The translations under genes were made by a program, and so were the position numbers. A DNA stretch of 64,000 nucleotides from Clostridiales bacterium (GTDB lineage Bacteria; Bacillota; Clostridia; Christensenellales; UBA1242): NCBI GenBank assembly GCA_003524095.1, contig DOEE01000002.1:62001-126000 (forward strand), read 5' to 3'. Positions 9,345 through 17,533 of this stretch are shown here, one piece after another (the first letter of the stretch is position 1; each line of letters opens with the position of its first letter). The notes beneath the pieces were generated by a model that had not been told where the DNA came from, made no database searches, and saw nothing but the letters and a program-made list of their open reading frames with translations.

Positions 9345-10889
9345 TTATCTGAACAATGCTATAAATTTACTCCAACAAGCGCTGATTTTTTCGCTTAATT
9401 TTCGTTTTTGCATATCTTTGATTGTTACTAATTGTGCGCCATTTATAATCTCTCTTATGTCATTATACATAAGTATTACACTATCGCCATACAAATAAAT
9501 TCCTGCATTAAAGTGTTTATAGGTATTTTGGCTATCCAAATTATTTGTCGAAATCAAAGCAGAATTATTGTCTATCATAATAAGTCGTGTGGTCATCTTG
9601 CCACCCTTGTATTCATAGACTTCGATTCCTTCTTTGATTAAATCATAAAAGTACGAACGAGATAGTGTTTTGATTTTTTGAGATACTTTTTCGCTACTAA
9701 ATATTAGTCTTACTTTGATACCAGATTTTGCATTAACAATTAGTGCATTTTTGAGTTCGTCATCGAGTGCCAAATAAGTCGTAACAATTGCTATATTGTC
9801 CTTGGCATTATTAATTAGGCTAAGCAAAATATTTTTGTTTGTATGGTCCAAAGAAACAGGATTGGTAGAATACGGCAATATCCAATCTTTGGTTTTGGCC
9901 GGAGTTGAATCGGCAAAGTAGTCTTGTAGATTGATTACTTTTTTGCTTGCAAATTGATAATCTTCAAAGAACATCACAATCAAGTTTTTGACTGCTTCGC
10001 CCATAATTCTGACCCCGCAGTCTTTGGTTGCATTTGTCAAATCAATATTTTGAACATACTCGTCATCAATATTAAATCCACCAAAAAATCCAACTTTCCC
10101 GTCTATTACAGTAAGTCTTTTGAAATTTCTACAATTAACAAAACTTCCAGCAAACGGTTTGTAACGATTAAATGGAACCGTCTCAATTCCATGATTTTGC
10201 ATTTTTAAAAAGTCTTCACGTGAGATAAATTTTGTACAAACCGCATCGTCATAAACCAATTTGATAGATACGCCTTGTCTTGCCTTGAGTCTAAGGGTAT
10301 CAAAAAGTTCTGTCCATAGTTTGCCCGGCACAATTTTGTAACACTCAAGCAAAACATAGTTTTGTGCATTATTAATTTCATCAATTAAGTCCTTGAAATA
10401 TGCTTCGCCAAAACTATAATATTTGACACTTGCATTTTGAAAGCATGGCATTCCAACAGTATCAACTAAGTAATTACAAGTCTTGTAGGCTTGAGTATTG
10501 ACAGCCTTGAGATTTGCCATAGTTTCATTACTTTGAAAAACGCTTTTGCGATTTCTATAAATAATATCCGACCATTCTTTTTTAATTTTTTTGTTACCCT
10601 TTCTGTCTTTGAGTGCAACAGCATAACCAATTGCCCAAAAAGGAACTACAAACATAGCAAGAAAGACGGTAACCTTGTAACTATCTCTCTCTTCCCTTCC
10701 CGACAAAAAGAAAATTGAAATTAAAGCAAGTAGTGCACATGCCAAAGAATAGATATAAACATATCCAAAATAGTCGCAACCAAAAATAATTGCAATATTA
10801 ATAAGTAGCAAAAGAGTCAATCTTAAAAATGCCGAACTAAAAAACTTAGTAAAACTATTCACAATAATTCCTTTATCACTTAAAACCAA
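9345..10889 (-). CDS. Cardiolipin synthase-like PLD-family protein, HKD motifs degenerate
   Basis: A 514-residue protein with the layout of bacterial cardiolipin synthase: two N-terminal membrane segments (about residues 17-60), a short third hydrophobic stretch, then two phospholipase D repeats. Cls joins two phosphatidylglycerols using His and Lys of two HxKxxxxD motifs. Here motif 1 reads FKRLTVID (residues 256-263) and motif 2 reads TTRLIMID (433-440), so His and Lys are replaced in both while the Asp and the following GGFN / STNNLD parts remain. I checked both at the DNA level. The protein should therefore be catalytically dead, or work differently. Single-gene unit downstream of a long AT-rich gap. 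Confidence 0.85.
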   Translation of the reverse strand: MVLSDKGIIVNSFTKFFSSAFLRLTLLLLINIAIIFGCDYFGYVYIYSLACALLALISIFFLSGREERDSYKVTVFLAMFVVPFWAIGYAVALKDRKGNKKIKKEWSDIIYRNRKSVFQSNETMANLKAVNTQAYKTCNYLVDTVGMPCFQNASVKYYSFGEAYFKDLIDEINNAQNYVLLECYKIVPGKLWTELFDTLRLKARQGVSIKLVYDDAVCTKFISREDFLKMQNHGIETVPFNRYKPFAGSFVNCRNFKRLTVIDGKVGFFGGFNIDDEYVQNIDLTNATKDCGVRIMGEAVKNLIVMFFEDYQFASKKVINLQDYFADSTPAKTKDWILPYSTNPVSLDHTNKNILLSLINNAKDNIAIVTTYLALDDELKNALIVNAKSGIKVRLIFSSEKVSQKIKTLSRSYFYDLIKEGIEVYEYKGGKMTTRLIMIDNNSALISTNNLDSQNTYKHFNAGIYLYGDSVILMYNDIREIINGAQLVTIKDMQKRKLSEKISACWSKFIALFR

Positions 10890-11171
10890 AATTCGAAAAG
10901 TTACTTTATTTTGGCTTGTATTTGTGTAAATATATATGATTTTTATTTAAAAATATTCAAAAAATATATTTATACTTTTAATACATAGTTAATTTTAACA
11001 CAAAAAAATATAAAAAACAAATTTTTTACTTGTATTTTTGACAAAATTGGATAGCTAATTTAACAAATTCTGACAAGTTAATAACTATTAAATTGAGTGA
11101 AATTTTGTTGAGATAATTAAATATGATTTATAAATTAAAGTTTTGGTTTTTGAACCTAATTTGAATGTTTT
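10890..11171. other. AT-rich intergenic stretch
   Basis: About 280 bp of very AT-rich DNA upstream of the cardiolipin-synthase-like gene. It presumably holds that gene's promoter, but no clear one stands out. No gene or repeat seen. Confidence 0.5.
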
Positions 11172-11209
11172 AAAAATGAGCTATATAGATTTATATAGCC
11201 CATTTTTTT
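11172..11209 (-). terminator. Terminator of the large lipoprotein gene
   Basis: On the minus strand ATGGGCTATATA pairs with TATATAGCTCAT (one G-U) around a short loop, with flanking T-runs, starting a few bases after the stop at 11217. Confidence 0.75.
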
Positions 11210-11216
11210 AATGTTT

Positions 11217-13610
11217 TTACTCGGATGCAATATCAAATTCGTTTGCATTTGGTTCGTGGTCAAAGAAATGTATTATAAAATCATAATCTGTGCCTATATT
11301 TTTAATGTAACATACACTGCTTGTAAACACAAACTTAAATTTGCTTGCATTTGATAAACTGATAGTTGAATAATCAGCAGATATTTCTGTGTCATCTGCG
11401 TTTTTGATTGTCCAACTGCCATTTGTTCCAGTTATTTTATTTAATGAATCTAAAACGGTTTGAAGTGTGTCCCCCGTAGTAAACAAACGATAGTCAGCAT
11501 AAACTTCATTATTATCAGTTGTGGTGCCATAGAATGATTTGCATATATTTGAATTTTCATCTTGATAATAACTGTAACCTGCTAAAGTAACAATGATGCT
11601 TTCTGCATTAATTGTTCCAAAGTTATCGGAAGCAACATTAGTGATAGTAAATCCAATGTTGTAATCTGATGAATTTAATTCTAGACCATTTGTATTTAAT
11701 ATAAATTTCTTATATCTGCAATTTCCTTCTTTGCCTGGAACATCAGTTAATGTGCCAGTTGCACTTGTTGTTCCATATCCATCAAGATTAAAACCTTTTT
11801 CTAACACACTCCACGTTAGTTGTAAGCCTTCATAATATGAATCTGGGCCAAGGCCAAACATTATAATTGCTTCGCCATCTTCATTAAGTCGTAAGCTAAA
11901 GCCATCTTCATTGTATATAAAGCTACTCAAATTATTAAATTCTTCTTTTTGAACATCCCAAGTGTATTTTACACCAATAATATATTCGGTGTCACCTATT
12001 GTTTTTTTAACATACTCGACATTATAAGTTGAACCGTGAGATATGGTTTTATCTTCTTCCCAGTAGAAATTTACAATATCGTTGGCCGTGTCATTTCCAG
12101 CAAAGTATATTGTTGTTGTATATGTTCCAGCACCTATTGCACTAAACTGCCACATTTTATTATAATTTTCTGATTTATAACTTTCGGCAAGACCCGTGCT
12201 CTTGTCAGCAACAAATTGAGAATCATAATCAAAATAATCAAATGTCATAACACTTGGCAAAATGCCATCTTCATCATAAGTATATTCGTTAGTGTTGATA
12301 GTTGGTCTAGGAATAAGATATGAACCCTTATTAACCGTAAGCTTTATTAAAAATGGTTCAGACTCTTCGTATAAATTTTGATACTCTTCATTAGGCACAA
12401 ACTTAACTTTTGCTGTTAATTGTTCGCCATTTTGTTGTGCATTATAACCACGCAATGCTGTTTCGCCTTCAAATGGCACTGCAACGAAATTTCCGTACTT
12501 TAATAATTTTGAAAGATTATTTTCATATTCTTCGCCACTAACAAGATTGTTAAGAGATATTTGCTCTTGAGCTGTTTGTTGTCCTGCCTTTAATATTAAA
12601 GAAAATTCGCCACTAGAAAAATAATCGTTTGTGTGATAATAATTGTTTTCTTCATTTGCCAACATATCATTAAATGTAACATCTTTACTTACTCTTTTTT
12701 CAACATCAAATGCCCAAGTGTATTGTAAACCATTATAAGTATCATAATTTTCAGATGTAAGATTTTCGTTTTCAATGGTAAATGGTGCTTTTAAAATTTC
12801 TATTTTTTGGAAACTTGAATAGGTTGCAAAGAAATTATTTGTTTCTTTAATTTTTGCACAAATCAAATATTGGCCTGGTGTAATTTCACTTAATCGGTCA
12901 TAAGTATCATCAGATAAATTATATAACATATTTTTTTCTGCATACTTCTGCGGAGTCAACAAGTTGTCTGGCATATTATTTTTAACATTATAATAATCTA
13001 GCATACCTTCAGAACCGTCAACTTTTTTCATAAGAATATAAAGCCCATCTATTTGACTGTTTGAAACAAACTTATTGTCTGTCATAACAGTTAAATCAAC
13101 TGCACTTGTTTTTGTTCCATAGAAAATAACATTGTTATCCTCAATTGTTTTGCCACCCATAGAGTTAACATTTGTTGTTAAATCTAGTTCGTAATCTAAA
13201 GTGTTTGCAACTGCATAGACCTCGGCAGTAAGCGATACAGTTGACCCCATATAAGTAAAATCAATTGTGTAGGTGCCAACATCAAGTGTATTTGATTCAA
13301 TTTTTTCTAAGTATGAAGATAATTCTATTTCAATAGGGTTTGAATAATGTCCTTCGCAAAACTCAATTTTAACTGTAACATTTTGCAAACTTAAAATTTC
13401 CGTTGAATCGTCCGAAAAGTGAGCAGTAATCTCAAAACTATCTAGCCCAGCATTATCGCCATAATGACAGGCTATAGATGAGCTTTGATTTGAAAATTTT
13501 ACATCAAGGTAACTAAAAGTTTTTTTGCCACACGCTGATAACATCAAAAAAGCTGGAATTATCAAAAACATAGCAAGCAAATAAATTAAAAATGATTTTT
13601 TATTTACCAT
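11217..13610 (-). CDS. Large surface lipoprotein
   Basis: A 797-residue exported lipoprotein. The signal peptide has a basic start (MVNKK), a hydrophobic core and a lipobox LSAC at residues ~24-27, so Cys27 should be lipid-anchored on the outer face of the membrane. The mature part is rich in Asn, Tyr, Thr and Ser and looks like successive beta-sandwich domains; segments such as LDVGTYTIDFTYMG and FLIKLTVNKGSYLIP resemble MBG/Ig-like repeats. No catalytic motif seen. An AAGGAGAAG ribosome site precedes the ATG. It has the same style as the MBG protein at 51470. Adhesion or carbohydrate contact is plausible but not shown. Confidence 0.75.
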   Translation of the reverse strand: MVNKKSFLIYLLAMFLIIPAFLMLSACGKKTFSYLDVKFSNQSSSIACHYGDNAGLDSFEITAHFSDDSTEILSLQNVTVKIEFCEGHYSNPIEIELSSYLEKIESNTLDVGTYTIDFTYMGSTVSLTAEVYAVANTLDYELDLTTNVNSMGGKTIEDNNVIFYGTKTSAVDLTVMTDNKFVSNSQIDGLYILMKKVDGSEGMLDYYNVKNNMPDNLLTPQKYAEKNMLYNLSDDTYDRLSEITPGQYLICAKIKETNNFFATYSSFQKIEILKAPFTIENENLTSENYDTYNGLQYTWAFDVEKRVSKDVTFNDMLANEENNYYHTNDYFSSGEFSLILKAGQQTAQEQISLNNLVSGEEYENNLSKLLKYGNFVAVPFEGETALRGYNAQQNGEQLTAKVKFVPNEEYQNLYEESEPFLIKLTVNKGSYLIPRPTINTNEYTYDEDGILPSVMTFDYFDYDSQFVADKSTGLAESYKSENYNKMWQFSAIGAGTYTTTIYFAGNDTANDIVNFYWEEDKTISHGSTYNVEYVKKTIGDTEYIIGVKYTWDVQKEEFNNLSSFIYNEDGFSLRLNEDGEAIIMFGLGPDSYYEGLQLTWSVLEKGFNLDGYGTTSATGTLTDVPGKEGNCRYKKFILNTNGLELNSSDYNIGFTITNVASDNFGTINAESIIVTLAGYSYYQDENSNICKSFYGTTTDNNEVYADYRLFTTGDTLQTVLDSLNKITGTNGSWTIKNADDTEISADYSTISLSNASKFKFVFTSSVCYIKNIGTDYDFIIHFFDHEPNANEFDIASE

Positions 13611-13693
13611 AATCTTCTCCTTTTTTGTTTATTATATCATAACCAAAAACATAAAACAAATTAATTATTAAATAAATATAGGTAATTAAAGTG

Positions 13694-13801
13694 CAAAAAA
13701 AGACCTTAGTCTAGTATTTTTGAAACAAGTTTAAAGAAAAAAAGAGAACTATACTTTTTTGTATGATTCTCTTTTTGCAAGTTTCAAACAACATAGACTA
13801 A
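13694..13801 (-). terminator. Long nested hairpin terminator after efp
   Basis: A nested inverted repeat: outer TTAGTCTA/TAGACTAA (13706-13713 and 13794-13801), then TTGAAAC/GTTTCAA, then a central imperfect stem of the GAGAACTATAC/GTATGATTCTC type around a T-rich loop. On the minus strand it follows the efp stop within ten bases and ends in a T-run at ~13700. At about 100 bases it is unusually long for a terminator. Confidence 0.65.
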
Positions 13802-13809
13802 GTTGTTTT

Positions 13810-14367
13810 TTACTTAACTCTTTCCATATACTCGCCAGTACGAGTGTCTATTCTAATTCTTTCGCCATTGTTTACAAACAAAGGAACCTTAACAACCAGT
13901 CCAGTTTCACACTTGGCAGGCTTGTATGCTGTTCCACTTGTGTTTCCAGCAACAGCAGGCTCACATTCTACAATATTTAGTTCAATAAATGTAGGTGGGT
14001 CGATGCTAATAAGTTTGCCATTGGCATATTTAACAGAACAAACTGTATCGTCTTTGATGTACTTCATAACATCTTGAACTTGTGCTTTGTCAAAAGGAAC
14101 TTGGTCATAAGTCTCCAAATCCATAAAGTAAACCAAATCGCCATCTTCATAAGAATATTGCATTTCTTTGGTATCTACAAATACTTCGCCAACAGTTTCG
14201 CTTGGAAGGAAGTTCTTTTCCAAAACTTGACCAGTTTCAATATTTTTTAGTTTTGTTCTAAATAAAGCAGCAAGTCTTGGACGGCTAACTTTTTGATATT
14301 CAACAACATACCAAAGTTTGCCATCAAATTCTATAGTTGAGTTGATTTTTACATCTTGAATATTCAT
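13810..14367 (-). CDS. efp: Translation elongation factor P with arginine at the tip position
   Basis: EF-P binds stalled ribosomes between P and E sites and helps make bonds at consecutive prolines. 185 residues, exactly the usual length, with the KOW-like N-domain and two OB domains ending RIDTRTGEYMERV. The ATG at 14365-14367 has an AGGAG site; a longer in-frame start at 14436 is not supported. The tip loop that reads KPGKGAAF in Bacillus subtilis reads SRPRLAAL here, so the modified Lys (K32 in B. subtilis) corresponds to Arg31 and no lysine is in the loop. Lysine-based modification cannot occur; arginine rhamnosylation (EarP) or no modification are the alternatives. Confidence 0.95.
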   Translation of the reverse strand: MNIQDVKINSTIEFDGKLWYVVEYQKVSRPRLAALFRTKLKNIETGQVLEKNFLPSETVGEVFVDTKEMQYSYEDGDLVYFMDLETYDQVPFDKAQVQDVMKYIKDDTVCSVKYANGKLISIDPPTFIELNIVECEPAVAGNTSGTAYKPAKCETGLVVKVPLFVNNGERIRIDTRTGEYMERVK

Positions 14368-14475
14368 AATATCTCCTAAAATTGTCTTAAATTTTCTAAC
14401 ACTTTGTATTTTAGCAAAAAATATTAAATTTTGCAAGTATTATAGCCAAATTTATGTTTCGTTTGCAAAAAAAGT

Positions 14476-15675
14476 TTACTTGGATATTAGATAATAAATT
14501 TTTTCGAGTTCCTTGGCTGACATTAGTTTAGGAACGGGATAAAGTGGATTACCCTCTCTACTTGCATGAGAAGCAAGTTCGCTTATATCATCTGGATTAA
14601 TAAAATCAAATCTCTTTGGAATTTCAAAATGTTCATTCATTTCTAATATTTTGTTAATAAGTTTGCTTGACGCAATTTGGTCACTTTCATAAGGCCTAGC
14701 GATGTTGCAATAAACGGCTATTTCTTTGAGTTTTTTATAAATAGTCGAACCATATTCGCTAAGCATATACGGAAGAATTACAGCATTGGCTAGTCCATGT
14801 GGGGTGTTGTATTTTCCGCCAAGAGAATGTGCTATAGCATGAACATATCCAACATAAGATATTGTAAATGCAACACCCGCCATATATGATGCTTTAAGCA
14901 TATGTGCTCTTGCTCTTTCGTTTTTGCCATCGTCATAAACTTTTTCTAGATTTTCAAAAATAAGTCTACACGCTTCGAGTGAACAATGTCTAGTGTGTTT
15001 GTTTGTTGAATTTCCAATATATGCTTCAATCGCATGAGTCAAAGCATCCATGCCTGTTGTCGCTGTCAACGATTTTGGAAGATTGATAGTAAGAGTAGGG
15101 TCAAGCACAGCATAACTTGGAATTAACTTAAAGTCATTGATTGCATACTTTGTATGTGTTTCGGGGTTTGTAATAACGGCTGCGACTGTAGTTTCGCTTC
15201 CCGTTCCGGCGGTTGTTGGAATTGCTATAAGCAAAGGTAAATCCTTTTTGACTTTGAGAAGTCCTTTCATTTTTTGAACAGATTTTTTTGGATTGACAAC
15301 TCTAGCACCTGTAACTTTGGCACAATCCATAACACTTCCGCCACCAAAAGCAATGATTCCTTGACACGAGTTATCTACATACATTTTGTACGCATCTTCA
15401 ATATTATTGATAGTTGGATTAGGGACTGTTTCATCAAACACAAAAACATTTTTTCCGCTATCTTTCAAGTCTTTTTCCAAACTCTCAGTAAGACCAAGAC
15501 TTCGTATACCCTTGTCTGTAACCAACAAAACATTATCTATGTTTTTTTCGTTCAAAATATTTTTTATGTCCAATACACTATTCAAAATTTGTGGCTCACG
15601 ATAAGGCATAAGCGGGATAATCCACTTAAAAATTGTTTGATAAACTCTACAATAAATTTTTGAAAATATGTTCAT
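14476..15675 (-). CDS. Iron-containing alcohol dehydrogenase
   Basis: A 399-residue group III (Fe-dependent) alcohol dehydrogenase that interconverts alcohols and aldehydes with NAD(P). The NAD-binding GGGSVMDCAK motif is at about residues 109-118. The PTTAGTGSE motif and the metal-binding region D-A-L-T-H-A-I-E-A, with later His residues in HAIAHSLGGKYNTPHGLANA, are all present. It is 19 bases downstream of the amylase-like gene on the same strand, so it is probably cotranscribed with the glycogen cluster and may serve fermentation of glycogen-derived sugar. The substrate cannot be read from the sequence. Confidence 0.9.
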   Translation of the reverse strand: MNIFSKIYCRVYQTIFKWIIPLMPYREPQILNSVLDIKNILNEKNIDNVLLVTDKGIRSLGLTESLEKDLKDSGKNVFVFDETVPNPTINNIEDAYKMYVDNSCQGIIAFGGGSVMDCAKVTGARVVNPKKSVQKMKGLLKVKKDLPLLIAIPTTAGTGSETTVAAVITNPETHTKYAINDFKLIPSYAVLDPTLTINLPKSLTATTGMDALTHAIEAYIGNSTNKHTRHCSLEACRLIFENLEKVYDDGKNERARAHMLKASYMAGVAFTISYVGYVHAIAHSLGGKYNTPHGLANAVILPYMLSEYGSTIYKKLKEIAVYCNIARPYESDQIASSKLINKILEMNEHFEIPKRFDFINPDDISELASHASREGNPLYPVPKLMSAKELEKIYYLISK

Positions 15676-15694
15676 AATTTTTCCCTTTTTCTCT

Positions 15695-17506
15695 CTAAAT
15701 TAAAACTAATGCATCACAAGTTTCTACTTGAATTTTGCCACTAACTCTATCGCTATTAAAGTAATTAGTCATAGTTTTCATAAGTGTAAATTCAAATGGT
15801 TTGTTTCCACGATTGATTATAATAATTGCTTTTTGGTCGCCTTTTACTCTTTCATAAGCGACAACTCCGTCCATTGCATACAAAATATTCATATCCCCAC
15901 CGTCAAATACTTTGTCGTTTCGCAATTTACCCAAATTCTTGTACCAAGAAACCAATTCCAAATCTTCGTTTCCCCATGGATAAGGTTTTCTGCAGAACGG
16001 GTCAAGAGTTCCTTCCACACCCGCTTCGTCGCCATAAAATACTGTAGGAATACCCATAACTGTATACTGCATGATTGTTGCTAATTTTAATAGTTTTTTC
16101 GCCCTATCTCTTTGGTCGGGAGTTAGTTTGTATTCTTGTTTGGTATTTATATCGTCTTCAATTCCCAAATAAGTCAATGCTCTGACTGTGTCATGGGTAT
16201 CTAGGATATTCATAAGATTATTTTGAATAGACTTTGGATACTGGTCCTTGATAAGATTAATAATGTTTACAAAATTTTTTACATTTCCAGTTTTTATAAA
16301 ATCCAAAATAGCATTTTTCATAGGGTAATTTGTAACACTATCCAGATTTCCACCCAAAAAATAATTTTTGCGTTCGTCATATGATATTTTGGTCGATGCG
16401 TCTTCCCACACTTCGCCTACCATAATAGCCTTGGGATTAACACGTCTTGCAGCATCACAAATTGCATGAGTAAATTTGTTTGTAAGTTCGTCTACAACGT
16501 CAAGTCTAAATCCCGCAATACCCATAGCCATGTACTTTTCAATTATTCCGCCACGTCCAGCAATATAATCAAAAAACGTTGAGTTTTCTTCGGTTTGTGG
16601 CAACGTCTTAATTCCCCACCAACAACTATATTCATCGGGGTATTTATCAAAACTATACCACGAATAATATTTGGAGTTTGGACTCTGGTAAGCGCCAACT
16701 GTTCGGTATCTTCCAAGTTTATTAAAGTATACACTATCGCTACCCGTATGATTAAATACACCGTCTAGTATTACAGATATTCCAAGTTTTTTTGCTTTTT
16801 TGATAAGAGTTTCAAATATCTCTTGGTTGCCAAACATGCTATCTATTTTGGAATAGTCGGCAATATCATATTTGTGACTACTGTTTGCTTCCATAATCGG
16901 ACTTAAATATATAATACTTACATTAAGTGATTTGAGATAATCTAATTTTTCTATAATTCCTTGCAGGTTTCCGCCGTAACAATTTGCGTTAATTCTCTCT
17001 CCGACTTCGTTATACTCATACTCAATAGGTTTTTGCCAATCATCAATTAGTTTTAGTCCACTTCTTGGTTTAACCTCGCCCGACCTATTAAATCTGTCTA
17101 CGAAAATATGATAGATAATCCCTTTTTTGAAATTATTATCTATTTTGCTTTCTTTAGAAATTACTAGTTGCAAAAAGTCCGAATTGGCGGGACTTTGCAT
17201 CACATCTAGATTGTCCGACCTAATCAACTTAAAGTCGCCTTCGTTTGTCTCCACTTCAAAATGATACCAAAAAAATCCCGACTCCAAAAAAGTATGTGAA
17301 AACTCAAGATGATAATATCTATCGTCTGCATATTTGTGAGTCATTTCATATCTTTGTTCATCTTGTCCATCTTGGTGCATTACAAAATATGCTTTTTTAA
17401 TACCTACGAACTTTATGACTTTGAGTTCGTAAGAAACAGTTGTGCCTTTACAACATGCACCGCTTGGCTTTTTGTTATTAATTGGATTAAAAACAAAATT
17501 TTCCAT
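15695..17506 (-). CDS. GH13 alpha-amylase family enzyme, cytoplasmic
   Basis: A 603-residue alpha-glucan-acting enzyme. It has a ~110-residue N-terminal beta domain, a GH13 barrel (YHIFVDRFNRSG start; DGVFNHTG; GFRLDVVDEL with the nucleophile Asp; MVGEVWED with the acid Glu; LDTHDTVR with the third Asp) and a short C-terminal beta domain. It has no signal peptide, so it should act on cytosolic glycogen or maltodextrins, like neopullulanase or cyclomaltodextrinase-type enzymes. Lies 27 bases downstream of glgP in the glycogen operon. It could serve as the debranching or dextrin-trimming step. Confidence 0.9.
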   Translation of the reverse strand: MENFVFNPINNKKPSGACCKGTTVSYELKVIKFVGIKKAYFVMHQDGQDEQRYEMTHKYADDRYYHLEFSHTFLESGFFWYHFEVETNEGDFKLIRSDNLDVMQSPANSDFLQLVISKESKIDNNFKKGIIYHIFVDRFNRSGEVKPRSGLKLIDDWQKPIEYEYNEVGERINANCYGGNLQGIIEKLDYLKSLNVSIIYLSPIMEANSSHKYDIADYSKIDSMFGNQEIFETLIKKAKKLGISVILDGVFNHTGSDSVYFNKLGRYRTVGAYQSPNSKYYSWYSFDKYPDEYSCWWGIKTLPQTEENSTFFDYIAGRGGIIEKYMAMGIAGFRLDVVDELTNKFTHAICDAARRVNPKAIMVGEVWEDASTKISYDERKNYFLGGNLDSVTNYPMKNAILDFIKTGNVKNFVNIINLIKDQYPKSIQNNLMNILDTHDTVRALTYLGIEDDINTKQEYKLTPDQRDRAKKLLKLATIMQYTVMGIPTVFYGDEAGVEGTLDPFCRKPYPWGNEDLELVSWYKNLGKLRNDKVFDGGDMNILYAMDGVVAYERVKGDQKAIIIINRGNKPFEFTLMKTMTNYFNSDRVSGKIQVETCDALVLI

Positions 17507-17533
17507 TTTTTCACCTTGTTTTACTATAAGTTT

